A DNA stretch of 64,000 nt, taken from contig CBDCER010000003.1 in NCBI GenBank assembly GCA_965215855.1, positions 3,038,001 through 3,102,000 of the forward strand. The letters are read 5' to 3'. The position numbers and the translations under genes were made by a program. Positions 8,429 through 16,673 of this stretch are shown piece after piece. Positions within the stretch are counted from its first letter, which is position 1. Each line of letters opens with the position of its first letter. The stretch comes from J027 sp965215855 (GTDB lineage: Bacteria; Chloroflexota; Anaerolineae; Aggregatilineales; J027). Below the pieces are notes generated by a model. That model did not search any database. It worked only from the letters and a program-made list of their open reading frames with translations, and was not told the origin of the DNA.

Positions 8429-9172
8429 CCAAACCATCAGTGAGCGTTCGCTGGAGAGCGTAATGTGCATATGGTCAATGATACCTTGGAAAGCCATGCC
8501 GCGTAAGATCAACTGAACGCCGACAATCATCACCAACACAGCAGCGATTCGGAAAGACCAATATCGGAATGCAACTGGCAGCATCCCTGCACTAAACCCC
8601 AGAATAAGCAAAGCCGGAATAGTTCCCATTCCAAAAACCAGCATAATAAACATTCCCACCAACGGGTCGGCAATAGTGAAACCGACTAACGCGACGGTAT
8701 AGGATGGCCCGCAGGGGAGAAAGCCATTCGCAATGCCGAGTTGGAGGGCGGTTTCGTGGCTGCGTCTTTGTCGCAGGAGACGGCGAATATAGCGCATAAC
8801 CAACAGACCAGGCCCCTTTTGTTCGATCCATTGTTGGGTTGGCAACAGACCCGCCAGCCCTAACCCCAATATTAGGATTAAGATGCCGCCGATGATGGTC
8901 ATGGCTGCCTGCAAACTTTGAATATCCCCCATTAGGTGACTAGCAAGCATTCCCATCAAGCCGAAAATTGCGCCTAGCATCATTAAGCCCATGATGCGTC
9001 CTAGGTGATACATGGTTAGGGTTGGGAGTAGAACGGCGGTGCTACTGTTGCCGTGTTTTTGCTGATATAGCGAAAAGGTGGCGATGATGGGACCACACAT
9101 GCCAATACAATGACCGAAACCTGTCAGTAAACCTGTGGCAAATAAGGGCAAGAGTTCAATGCCTACTGGCAT
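8426..9172 (-). CDS. UreH/TauE-SafE-like membrane protein
   Basis: 248 residues with about six membrane segments. The N-terminal GHCIGMCGP motif and the later NGFLPCGP repeat identify the UreH/DsbD-like transmembrane family, often linked to metal or thiol handling or anion export. AAAGGA stands 8 nt before the start. The last codon is followed by TAG, which is the first three bases of the IS end. Rebuilding the empty site gives TGA at the same codon, so the protein is unchanged by the insertion. The substrate is unknown. Confidence 0.82.
   Translation of the reverse strand: MPVGIELLPLFATGLLTGFGHCIGMCGPIIATFSLYQQKHGNSSTAVLLPTLTMYHLGRIMGLMMLGAIFGLMGMLASHLMGDIQSLQAAMTIIGGILILILGLGLAGLLPTQQWIEQKGPGLLVMRYIRRLLRQRRSHETALQLGIANGFLPCGPSYTVALVGFTIADPLVGMFIMLVFGMGTIPALLILGFSAGMLPVAFRYWSFRIAAVLVMIVGVQLILRGMAFQGIIDHMHITLSSERSLMVW
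8429..8438. repeat. Right target-site duplication of the ISAs1-family element
   Basis: CCAAACCATC is identical to 7200-7209. It encodes the last codons (MVW) of the adjacent minus-strand gene. Confidence 0.92.
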
Positions 9173-9249
9173 CGCATATTCCTTTCATGGTGGATCCAGT
9201 TGTCAATCATAGCGTTTGAGAGAGATGCTGTGTAGAGGGATTATCGCGC

Positions 9250-9277
9250 TTGAAATCCGCTTCGACTATGATACAAT
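9250..9277 (+). promoter_or_regulatory. Promoter of the rpsB-tsf operon
   Basis: TTGAAA (9250-9255) and TACAAT (9272-9277) have a 16-bp spacer. The predicted start near 9284 gives a leader of about 110 nt before rpsB. Confidence 0.65.
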
Positions 9278-9299
9278 TCGCGGTGGCATTTTACAAACC

Positions 9300-9321
9300 A
9301 CACAGCCGGACGGCGCTGTGT
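9300..9321 (+). promoter_or_regulatory. Hairpin in the rpsB leader, possible S2 autoregulatory element
   Basis: ACACAGC-8 nt-GCTGTGT forms a 7-bp stem in the 5' leader between promoter and rpsB. S2 is known to repress its own operon in several bacteria through leader RNA. That this hairpin does so here is inference only. Confidence 0.35.
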
Positions 9322-9391
9322 TGCCCAGGAAATGGGTTGTGGCGCGGGTTGATGGTTGTGGTCGTTCAAACACATGAAGGAGCTTTTCAGC

Positions 9392-10273
9392 ATGGCACAT
9401 ATCACGATGAAGTCCCTTCTGGAAACTGGCGTGCATTTTGGACACCAGGCCCAGAAGTGGAACCCCAAGATGGATCCGTACATTTTTACCAAGCGTAATG
9501 GCATTCATATCATTGATCTGCAACAAACGTTGGCGACCTGCCGCAGCGTGTATAACCTCGTGCGTGATCGTATAGCACAAGGTGGATCGGTGTTATTTGT
9601 CGGCACAAAGCGCCAGGCTCAGGAAACGATTGCGACTGAGGCTGAGCGAGCGTATATGCCCTATGTCAACCAGCGATGGTTAGGTGGTACCTTGACGAAC
9701 TGGCGCACTATCCGGCAGCGGTTGGAGACCCTGGATAAGCTGGAACAGCAGCGCGATGAGGGTGAATTTGACCAGTTGACGAAGAAAGAACGCCTGATGA
9801 TGCAGCGCAAGATCGAGCGCCTGAACTACCGTCTAGGTGGTTTGCGAACGATGAAGCGCCTGCCAGATCTCTTGTTTGTAATCGACATTCGCCGCGAAAT
9901 CACGGCAGTGCGCGAGGCGAATATCCTGGGTATTCCAGTGATTGCTCTGGTCGATACTAACTGTGACCCTGATCCGATTGATTATGTTATCCCGGCCAAT
10001 GATGACGCCATCCGAGCGATCAAGTTGTTGACCAGCATGATTAGTGATGCAGTTCTCGAAGGTATTGCCATGCAGAAGGCCTATAAAGATGAGGCTGATC
10101 TAGAAGGCGATGTCGATTTCGAGAAATACATGGATGACGATCAGGAAGATGATGACCTACTGGGTCAAGCAACACTGGCGAAACTGCGCGAGGGCGAGCT
10201 TTCGTTCAGTGAAGATGATAATAAAGATACCGATGATGATAGCAGTGCCTCCGGTAATGAGGCGGCTAAATAA
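9392..10273 (+). CDS. rpsB: 30S ribosomal protein S2
   Basis: 293 residues from the ATG at 9392, preceded by AAGGAG 9 nt upstream; an in-frame ATG 12 codons earlier lacks this. Family signatures are clear: MKSLLETGVHFGHQ, FTKRNGIHIIDLQ, FVGTKRQA, RWLGGTLTN, and the IPVIALVDTNCDP block. The last 45 or so residues form a highly acidic, Ser/Asp-rich tail beyond the usual S2 core of about 230-250 residues. It assembles late into the small subunit. First gene of the rpsB-tsf unit. Confidence 0.98.
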   Translation: MAHITMKSLLETGVHFGHQAQKWNPKMDPYIFTKRNGIHIIDLQQTLATCRSVYNLVRDRIAQGGSVLFVGTKRQAQETIATEAERAYMPYVNQRWLGGTLTNWRTIRQRLETLDKLEQQRDEGEFDQLTKKERLMMQRKIERLNYRLGGLRTMKRLPDLLFVIDIRREITAVREANILGIPVIALVDTNCDPDPIDYVIPANDDAIRAIKLLTSMISDAVLEGIAMQKAYKDEADLEGDVDFEKYMDDDQEDDDLLGQATLAKLREGELSFSEDDNKDTDDDSSASGNEAAK

Positions 10274-10302
10274 CCAATACCTGTAACGAGGAGAGAGCAT
10301 AC

Positions 10303-10932
10303 GTGCAGATTACAGCAGCCATGGTCAAGGAACTCCGTGAGCGTACCGGAGTTGGGCCACTCGATTGTAAAAAAGCCTTACAAGAGCATGACGGCGATTT
10401 GGATGCCGCCGCCCGCTACTTGCGTGAAAAGGGCCTGGCAAAAGCTGATAAGAAGGCCAGTCGTACTGCCAATGAAGGTGTTGTGCAAACCTATCAGCAC
10501 TTCAATGGCCGGATTGCGGTGATGGTGGAGGTGAATTGTGAGACAGATTTCGTGGCGAATACGGAGCAGTTTCAGACATTTGCTCGCGATGTATCGTTGC
10601 ATATTGCCAACATGGCTCCCCGCTATGTGACCCGCACCGAAGTGCCAGAAGCGGAATTTGACGCCGAGCGTGAGGTGCAGCGTAACCGTGCTTTAGAAGA
10701 AGGCAAACCAGAGCATATCGTTGATAAAATGGTCGAGGGACGCATGGACAAGTTCTTTGAGGAGATTGTGCTGATGGAACAGCCGTTTATCAAAGACGAT
10801 AGCGTGACCATTGAGGATCTTCGTAAAGATTTAGTGGCTTCTATCGGAGAGAACATCGTTGTGCGTCGATTTATGCGCTACGAAGTGGGTGAAACGCTCG
10901 CCGGAGAAGATGGTAGCGAAGGCGACGAATAA
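10303..10932 (+). CDS. tsf: Elongation factor Ts
   Basis: 209 residues with a GTG start preceded by GAGGAGAG. The N-terminal UBA-like helix pair (MVKELRERTGVGPLDCKKAL) and the core EVNCETDFVA motif, which contacts EF-Tu, are intact. It exchanges GDP for GTP on EF-Tu. It is shorter than the E. coli protein (about 280), matching the compact EF-Ts of many other phyla. It lies 29 nt after rpsB and is followed by a terminator. Confidence 0.98.
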   Translation: MQITAAMVKELRERTGVGPLDCKKALQEHDGDLDAAARYLREKGLAKADKKASRTANEGVVQTYQHFNGRIAVMVEVNCETDFVANTEQFQTFARDVSLHIANMAPRYVTRTEVPEAEFDAEREVQRNRALEEGKPEHIVDKMVEGRMDKFFEEIVLMEQPFIKDDSVTIEDLRKDLVASIGENIVVRRFMRYEVGETLAGEDGSEGDE

Positions 10933-10954
10933 GGACGGAATGTGATGTATCAAA

Positions 10955-10987
10955 GGGATCAGGAAATTTTCCTGGTCTCTTTTTTTT
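10955..10987 (+). terminator. Intrinsic terminator after tsf
   Basis: A near-perfect palindrome centred on 10967 (GATCAGGAAA / TTTTCCTGGTC, allowing G-U) is followed by eight T (10980-10987). The next gene starts only 18 nt later, so pyrH may be expressed partly by readthrough. Confidence 0.85.
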
Positions 10988-11004
10988 AATCAGGAGGAGA
11001 CGGT

Positions 11005-11721
11005 ATGGTACAACCAATTTATCGACGTATTGTCGTCAAACTGAGCGGCGAAGCGCTTTCTGGCCCACAAGGTTCTGGAGTTGACCCTGAGCAGGTTAAT
11101 TTCATCGCCAATCAGATCAAACCTATCCATGATATGGGAGTCCAGATTGGGTTGGTGATCGGAGCGGGCAATTTGTGGCGAGGCAATACAGGCGTGGAAC
11201 GTGGTATGGACCCGGTGACTGCCGACCATATGGGAATGATTGCAACGGTCATCAACGCATTGGCATTGCAGGATGGCTTGCAGCAACGTGGCGTGCCAAC
11301 ACGGGTGCAGACCGCTGTGCAGATGAATCAGGTCGCCGAACCATATATCCGGTTGCGGGCACTTCGGCACATGGAAAAAGGCCGTGTGGTCATATTCGGC
11401 GGTGGGACGGGTAACCCCTTCTTCACGACGGATAGCGCGGCGGCGTTGCGAGCGCGTGAGATTAAAGCAGATGTCATCATCAAAGCCACAAAGGTTGACG
11501 GCGTTTATGATAAAGATCCCAAGAAGTACGCTGATGCAGTTCGGTTTGATAACCTAACCTTTGCAGAGGCCATTGACTATCGGGTACGGGTGATGGATAT
11601 GACGGCGCTGACGATGTGTATGGATCATGGAATGTCGGTGGTTGTACTCGACTTTTGGGACAATGGCGCTTTGCAACGAACTATTCTGGGTGAGGAAATT
11701 GGCACACGTATTGGTAACTGA
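11005..11721 (+). CDS. pyrH: UMP kinase
   Basis: 238 residues with AGGAGG-type ribosome site. Amino-acid-kinase fold signatures: VVKLSGEAL, VIGAGNLWRG, TADHMGMIAT, GGGTGNPFFTTD and the KATKVDGVYDKDP block. It phosphorylates UMP to UDP for pyrimidine and cell-wall precursor synthesis. In many bacteria the order is rpsB-tsf-pyrH-frr; here frr is absent from the next position, which holds a convergent glycosyltransferase. Confidence 0.98.
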   Translation: MVQPIYRRIVVKLSGEALSGPQGSGVDPEQVNFIANQIKPIHDMGVQIGLVIGAGNLWRGNTGVERGMDPVTADHMGMIATVINALALQDGLQQRGVPTRVQTAVQMNQVAEPYIRLRALRHMEKGRVVIFGGGTGNPFFTTDSAAALRAREIKADVIIKATKVDGVYDKDPKKYADAVRFDNLTFAEAIDYRVRVMDMTALTMCMDHGMSVVVLDFWDNGALQRTILGEEIGTRIGN

Positions 11722-11731
11722 AGAATTGGAG

Positions 11732-11752
11732 AGGCCGGGGAACTACCGGCCT
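11732..11752. terminator. Hairpin between convergent pyrH and glycosyltransferase genes
   Basis: AGGCCGG-7 nt-CCGGCCT is a 7-bp GC-rich stem. The loop contains the stop codon of the minus-strand gene. There is no clear T-run, so termination is inferred from stem strength and position. Confidence 0.5.
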
Positions 11753-13188
11753 TCACTATGTAAATCAACCAAATAGCAGAAGCTTTCAATATCAACGCTG
11801 TAGATATAATCTGCCAACCAGGGTGGGGCGGGTTCGCCTTCTTCAAAACAGTAAATATAAAATCCCCATTCAAGCGGGCGATCTGGGTTCATTACGATTT
11901 CGGGCGTCTGCTCGTATAGAACGCGCCGTTGGGCATAGTAGCCGATGTGTGGTCCTAGATAAGGCAGATTAGACACAACTATTTCCTCTGGGACAGTAGC
12001 TTGATGAGCAGCGATTCCCCAGTCATGGCGTTGTGTAGCAGTGTCCTCGGTGTAGAGCGCCAGGCTCCAGCGATAGCTGCCGACTAGGAATAAGACGAGT
12101 AATACGCCAAAAAGCAATCTCCAGGTAGGTTTAGGTGGGTGACCATAGGCGTATAGAATAGATTTGAATCCTACTGCGGCCCAAACGGATAGAGGGGCGA
12201 ATAAATAGTAGAGATAATAGTCATGGATATACGTGCCATTCCAGAATACTAGGTCATAGATGATGGTGACGCCCGCCGGAATAGCCAATAAAGTGAATTC
12301 GATCATTGAGTGCAACCGTCCGCGGCTTTGCATCCACAGGGCGACGGTGGCAAAGAATGTCACAATCGGCGTTGGCATCCATAGCAGCCGAGTGCCGACA
12401 ATTAACAGCCATGCTTTGAGTGTGATGGTAGGTATGCTTTTGGAACTAGTTGTTGAACGAGCCAACATGGCATCCCAGAGTGTTGTGAAGTAGTCAGGAT
12501 TTTGCCAAAGGCCGACAAGCGTCAATGCAATTGCACCGCAGACAGTTCCAATGATTAGGCCTTGTATGGGTTTCAGTCGCCGATAGTTCCAGGCATGAAG
12601 CGATAACAGCCCTGCGAATAGGTACCATGCCCAACTGATGGTTCCGCCTATGAACCCTAGCCCGAAAAGGGGAAGCTGGTGTTGCGAGGCTGTGGGATGT
12701 TGTTGATAGAGGATGAGAGTTGAGATCATGAGAGGAAGCGTAAACTGCTCGTGGCCGATTTTCGCACTGAAATAGATCATTACAGGGGTAAAGCTGAAAA
12801 AAAATAGGCTAAGAATTGCTGTATCGGTGTCGAAGAGGCGGCGAGCCAGGGTAAATAACAAAGCAGTGGCGATTAAAGAGGCGAAAATTGGGGGCAAGCG
12901 TGCCGCGAACTCGCTGCTGCCCAGTGTCTCTATAGCTACCCAGGTGATAAGTGAAATACCGGGTGGATGACGTTGGTTAATGACTCTATCATCGTGAGAT
13001 GTAGGATAGGTGTTGACGATTTGCGCCAGTTGGGTGTCGATCAGACCATAGCGTTGATAGTTCTCGGCGACTGAAACCCAGGTCGCATTGTCCCAGTCAT
13101 GGTGGCCGATGAAATGACGAGTGCGTTGGCGTGTCCAGGCGATTGTGATGACGAGTAAAAGCAGCACGACGATAAACAGTTTTCGCAT
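11743..13188 (-). CDS. GT-C fold membrane glycosyltransferase (PMT/ArnT-like)
   Basis: 481 residues, about ten transmembrane helices. The first extracytoplasmic loop contains an acidic pair (HHDWDNA), and the RHPPGIS and AARLPPIF motifs are typical of the PMT/ArnT group, which transfers sugars from polyprenyl-phosphate donors. The sugar and acceptor cannot be told; protein or wall-polymer mannosylation is plausible. It is monocistronic and convergent with pyrH. Confidence 0.82.
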   Translation of the reverse strand: MRKLFIVVLLLLVITIAWTRQRTRHFIGHHDWDNATWVSVAENYQRYGLIDTQLAQIVNTYPTSHDDRVINQRHPPGISLITWVAIETLGSSEFAARLPPIFASLIATALLFTLARRLFDTDTAILSLFFFSFTPVMIYFSAKIGHEQFTLPLMISTLILYQQHPTASQHQLPLFGLGFIGGTISWAWYLFAGLLSLHAWNYRRLKPIQGLIIGTVCGAIALTLVGLWQNPDYFTTLWDAMLARSTTSSKSIPTITLKAWLLIVGTRLLWMPTPIVTFFATVALWMQSRGRLHSMIEFTLLAIPAGVTIIYDLVFWNGTYIHDYYLYYLFAPLSVWAAVGFKSILYAYGHPPKPTWRLLFGVLLVLFLVGSYRWSLALYTEDTATQRHDWGIAAHQATVPEEIVVSNLPYLGPHIGYYAQRRVLYEQTPEIVMNPDRPLEWGFYIYCFEEGEPAPPWLADYIYSVDIESFCYLVDLHSEGR

Positions 13189-13290
13189 TAGGGTGTATAG
13201 CCTTACGGTTTTGAATTATCGGAGATAGCGATAATATTATTTCACATCATCCCCCCAAACCCCAAACCAGAAAGCTTGAAAGAGAGCAGG

Positions 13291-13299
13291 TGGTATAAT
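13291..13299 (+). promoter_or_regulatory. Extended -10 promoter for the division/wall cluster
   Basis: TGGTATAAT is a TGn extended -10 box. No good -35 is present at the right distance. The predicted start falls around 13305-13307 and the ATG is at 13311, which leaves almost no leader and no ribosome-binding site. Confidence 0.6.
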
Positions 13300-13310
13300 A
13301 GACGGCAATT

Positions 13311-13784
13311 ATGGCAGAACAAAGACCTGATCCACAGAAATCGTGGAATCCACTTCAGAATACATCAGAGGGCCAGACACAAGTGGTGGCAGTCGTTGTG
13401 TTGTTGGCGGTTGTAGCACTGATTATCGGTGGTTTATATTTGGCGCAGGCGACGACCAACATCACAACCGTGCGCGATATTGAAGAGCTGCGTCAGGAAC
13501 GCAATCGGTTGCAACGTGAAAACGAAGGGCTGAAGGCTGATATTGCACGACTACAGAGCATTGATACGCTAATGACACGGGCGGCTACCATAGGATTTGA
13601 GCCAGCTGGCCCGGACGATATTGTATATTTGCCTGTGGATGGCTATGTTTATGACCAGCCGACGCAGATACCGACTTCGGTGCAGCCGACGCCAACCTCG
13701 CCTACTTATGAGGAGAATTTTGCGGGGTGGCTGAATCGTCAATTTGATGCGCTACGCGATCAATTTAGTGAATGGGCACAATAG
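13311..13784 (+). CDS. FtsL/DivIC-like septum protein
   Basis: 157 residues. A short cytoplasmic N-terminus is followed by one transmembrane helix (about residues 24-46) and then a heptad-rich coiled coil (EELRQERNRLQRENEGLKAD). A Pro/Thr/Gln linker follows. Size, topology and position directly before ftsI match FtsL/DivIC proteins, which recruit and activate the septal synthase. The Pro-rich stretch and extra C-terminal amphipathic segment are additions to the usual short form. The mRNA appears nearly leaderless. FtsL versus DivIC cannot be decided by eye. Confidence 0.75.
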   Translation: MAEQRPDPQKSWNPLQNTSEGQTQVVAVVVLLAVVALIIGGLYLAQATTNITTVRDIEELRQERNRLQRENEGLKADIARLQSIDTLMTRAATIGFEPAGPDDIVYLPVDGYVYDQPTQIPTSVQPTPTSPTYEENFAGWLNRQFDALRDQFSEWAQ

Positions 13785-13804
13785 CCAGCAAAGGCGATAT
13801 AGTT

Positions 13805-15598
13805 ATGCCAACATTTCGCACCCGATTAGGTTTGGTGACATTGGCACTGGCGATTGTCAGTGGCCTGATGATTGCACGTTTATTATCGTTTCAATTTCGA
13901 CTGGACCCGGAGGTTCAAGAACGTTTGTATGATATTGCCGGAGCAGTCGAAGGGCGCGAGGTCGAATATAAGCCTAATCGAGGCCGCATCTTTGACCGCG
14001 ATGGTCAGGTGTTGGCGGTCAACACACTGGAATATCGCATTGGGATTAGTCCAGCGTCAATAGGCGCTGACCGCGAAACGAAACGACAGGTTGCTAAAGA
14101 CTTGGCCCGTGCGCTGAGTTTGAACGAAAGCGAATTGTTCAATTTAGTGTTGTTGCCCGATGAGGAGACGGGGCAATATCAACGCTATGTTGTCCTCAAG
14201 AGTCCGGCCACGTTGGAGGAGGGCGCGGCTGTTGAGGATCTGGATATTCCAGGTATTGTGATTGAGCCGATCTATCACCGCGATTATCCGCAAGAAGAGT
14301 TGACAGCGCAGTTGGTCGGATTTGTGAACTATAACGCGGTTGGATACTGGGGTGTGGAGCAATTTTATCAGGCGGAGTTGGCCGGGCAGAGCTTGATGGG
14401 GACAGAAAGTGGATTGCCGCTGGACGTGTCAGAAGACGTGGATATACGCGATGGGCAAGATTTGGTGTTGACCATTGACCGCGATGCTCAATGGATTGCT
14501 CAACAGGTTTTAGAGGAATACATTTTGGCAGAACGCCAGGAGTATGGTGCGGCCTCGACGATATTGGGCGGACAGATTATTGTGATGAACCCGCGCACAG
14601 GGGAAATCTTGGCGATGGTGTCATTTCCCCACTATACCATCCAGGAATATAATAATTTGTCTGTAGATGACCAACCCCCATTTAATCCAGCTATTCACGA
14701 GGTTTATGAACCCGGTAGTATTTTTAAGGTAATTACGGCATCGGTGGCTTTGGATGTTCGTAAGCCAGGCTTAGATTTGTTCTGGTCTTATAACAATTTG
14801 GGGTGTGAAGTCATTGCTGGCGGCGAGATTTGTGATTCTGAGACAGAGGCCAAAGGCCCTACAACGTTTTCCATGTGTTTGATTAAGTCATTGAACACAT
14901 GCACCGCGCATTGGAATGTACAGATTGGTTACCCCCTCTGGTATGACTATCTGGAGGCCTTTGGTTTTGGCTCGCCGATGGGGGTCGATATGGCGGGTGA
15001 GGAAAGCGGGTTGGTCAACTGGCCGGGGTCACCATATTGGGGGGAACAAAACTTTGTGCAGACCAGTTTTGGACAGGGGATTTCGGTAACGCCTTTACAG
15101 ATGTTGACGGCGGCTAATGCGATTGCTAACGATGGCTTGATTATGCAGCCTTTCATTGTTAGTGAATTGCATGATGGAGACACGATTTATCGCCAGGAGC
15201 CAGTGGCAATTAGCAGCCCAATTTCCGCTGCTTCAGCTCAACAGGTGCTTGGATTGATGGAACAGGCCGTGTCGAGCAACGAGGGCTTCGGTGGGCAGGC
15301 CCAGATAGCAGGCTATACAGTGGCAGGGAAAACCGGGACCGCTCAAAAATTGGCTCCAGACTTTTCTTATTCAGATACGTTGTCGTGGGCCAGTTTTATC
15401 GGGTTTGTGCCAGCCGATGAACCATATCTGGCGATTCTTGTGATGCTTGATCAACCCGTGGGATATTGGGGAAGCCAGACGGCTGCACCGGTTTTTGCGG
15501 AGGTTGCGTCACGACTGGTCGTGTTGTTCGAAATTCCACCTGATAATGTGCGTGCGGAATTGATGAATAGTGGCAGCAACCCATTTGGGCGGCAATAA
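13805..15598 (+). CDS. ftsI: Penicillin-binding protein 2 / FtsI-type transpeptidase
   Basis: 597 residues from the ATG at 13805, with AAGG about 10 nt upstream. An earlier in-frame ATG (13772) would overlap the upstream gene. One N-terminal membrane anchor (about residues 5-27), the PBP dimerisation motif PNRGRIFDRDG, then a transpeptidase domain with Ser305 in SIFK, the SLN triad motif and Lys509 in KTGT. It cross-links septal peptidoglycan. It lacks a PASTA domain. Translation is probably coupled to the preceding FtsL-like gene, 20 nt away. Confidence 0.93.
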   Translation: MPTFRTRLGLVTLALAIVSGLMIARLLSFQFRLDPEVQERLYDIAGAVEGREVEYKPNRGRIFDRDGQVLAVNTLEYRIGISPASIGADRETKRQVAKDLARALSLNESELFNLVLLPDEETGQYQRYVVLKSPATLEEGAAVEDLDIPGIVIEPIYHRDYPQEELTAQLVGFVNYNAVGYWGVEQFYQAELAGQSLMGTESGLPLDVSEDVDIRDGQDLVLTIDRDAQWIAQQVLEEYILAERQEYGAASTILGGQIIVMNPRTGEILAMVSFPHYTIQEYNNLSVDDQPPFNPAIHEVYEPGSIFKVITASVALDVRKPGLDLFWSYNNLGCEVIAGGEICDSETEAKGPTTFSMCLIKSLNTCTAHWNVQIGYPLWYDYLEAFGFGSPMGVDMAGEESGLVNWPGSPYWGEQNFVQTSFGQGISVTPLQMLTAANAIANDGLIMQPFIVSELHDGDTIYRQEPVAISSPISAASAQQVLGLMEQAVSSNEGFGGQAQIAGYTVAGKTGTAQKLAPDFSYSDTLSWASFIGFVPADEPYLAILVMLDQPVGYWGSQTAAPVFAEVASRLVVLFEIPPDNVRAELMNSGSNPFGRQ

Positions 15599-15613
15599 TT
15601 CAGGAGGTTGAAC

Positions 15614-16651
15614 GTGCAGGCCGAACTGCCGTTTTCATTGTCTTTAGGGGCATTTACGTTTTTGCTGGTGGCGATCTGGGGCGGGCCATTTGTCGAGATA
15701 TTACGCCGTCTGCGAATCGGCAAAGAGATTCGAGAAGGATTGCCCGGTGAACACGAAAAGAAGCGTGGAACCCCGACAATGGGCGGCATCCTGATTTTGA
15801 TACCCGTGTTGAGTATCACGTTGGGGCTGAATGTTGCAGCTTTGATCCAGGAAGGGTTAACCGGCCAGTCAATTCTGATCCCATTGTTCGTGTTGGTCGC
15901 CTATGGCTTGTTGGGAGCCTATGACGATTGGGAGGGTATTGCGCGTTCGCGGCGGATTGCTGGAGAGCGTAAGGTTCGCGGTCCGATTGGAGAGGGCATT
16001 TCGGCCCGAACCAAATTTATGATCCAGTTGCTTTTAGCAGGGTCTATCGCAACAGTTATGAGCCGGGGCAATATTCAATATAGCAATACCATTTTTATTC
16101 CACTGATCCCTGACCCCATTGATTTACCAGCATGGCTATGGATTGGGGTGGCCGTGTTGATTATTGTGGGCTTTTCAAATGCGTTGAATTTAACTGATGG
16201 GTTGGATGGCTTGGCAGGGATTATTACAGCCAGCGCATTTGCCGCTTATGGGCTGATTGCGGCACTACAGGGTCAGACATTCTTGGTGCAATTTTGTTTT
16301 ATTCTGGTGGGGGGCTGTTTTGGCTTTTTGTGGTACAACGCACATCCGGCGCAACTCTTTATGGGCGATACGGGGTCGTTGGCATTGGGAGCGGCGCTGG
16401 GCACAATATCTCTGATGACGGGACAATGGTTGTTACTGCCGATTATCGCCATTATTCCAGTGGCCGAGGCTCTGAGCGTGATGATTCAGGTATCTTATTA
16501 TAAGTGGTCGGGCGGGCAGCGTGTGTTCCGGAAAGCGCCGCTCCATCATCATTTTGAAGAAGAGGGATGGAGCGAAACTCAGGTCGTCCAGCGGTTCTGG
16601 CTGGTTGGAATTCTGGCGGCTATGGCGGGTATTGCATTTGCATTATTATAA
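15614..16651 (+). CDS. mraY: Phospho-N-acetylmuramoyl-pentapeptide transferase
   Basis: 345 residues, about ten transmembrane helices. The GTG at 15614 sits 6 nt after AGGAGG; the TTG at 15608 is too close to it. Hallmarks: KKRGTPTMGG, the DDWEGIARSRR loop, NLTDGLDGLA, FMGDTGSLALG and the PLHHHFE motif near the C-terminus. It makes lipid I from UDP-MurNAc-pentapeptide and undecaprenyl phosphate. It follows ftsI directly; murE and murF, normally nearby, are missing here. Confidence 0.97.
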   Translation: MQAELPFSLSLGAFTFLLVAIWGGPFVEILRRLRIGKEIREGLPGEHEKKRGTPTMGGILILIPVLSITLGLNVAALIQEGLTGQSILIPLFVLVAYGLLGAYDDWEGIARSRRIAGERKVRGPIGEGISARTKFMIQLLLAGSIATVMSRGNIQYSNTIFIPLIPDPIDLPAWLWIGVAVLIIVGFSNALNLTDGLDGLAGIITASAFAAYGLIAALQGQTFLVQFCFILVGGCFGFLWYNAHPAQLFMGDTGSLALGAALGTISLMTGQWLLLPIIAIIPVAEALSVMIQVSYYKWSGGQRVFRKAPLHHHFEEEGWSETQVVQRFWLVGILAAMAGIAFALL

Positions 16652-16673
16652 ATTTTGAGAGGGCATGCAACAG

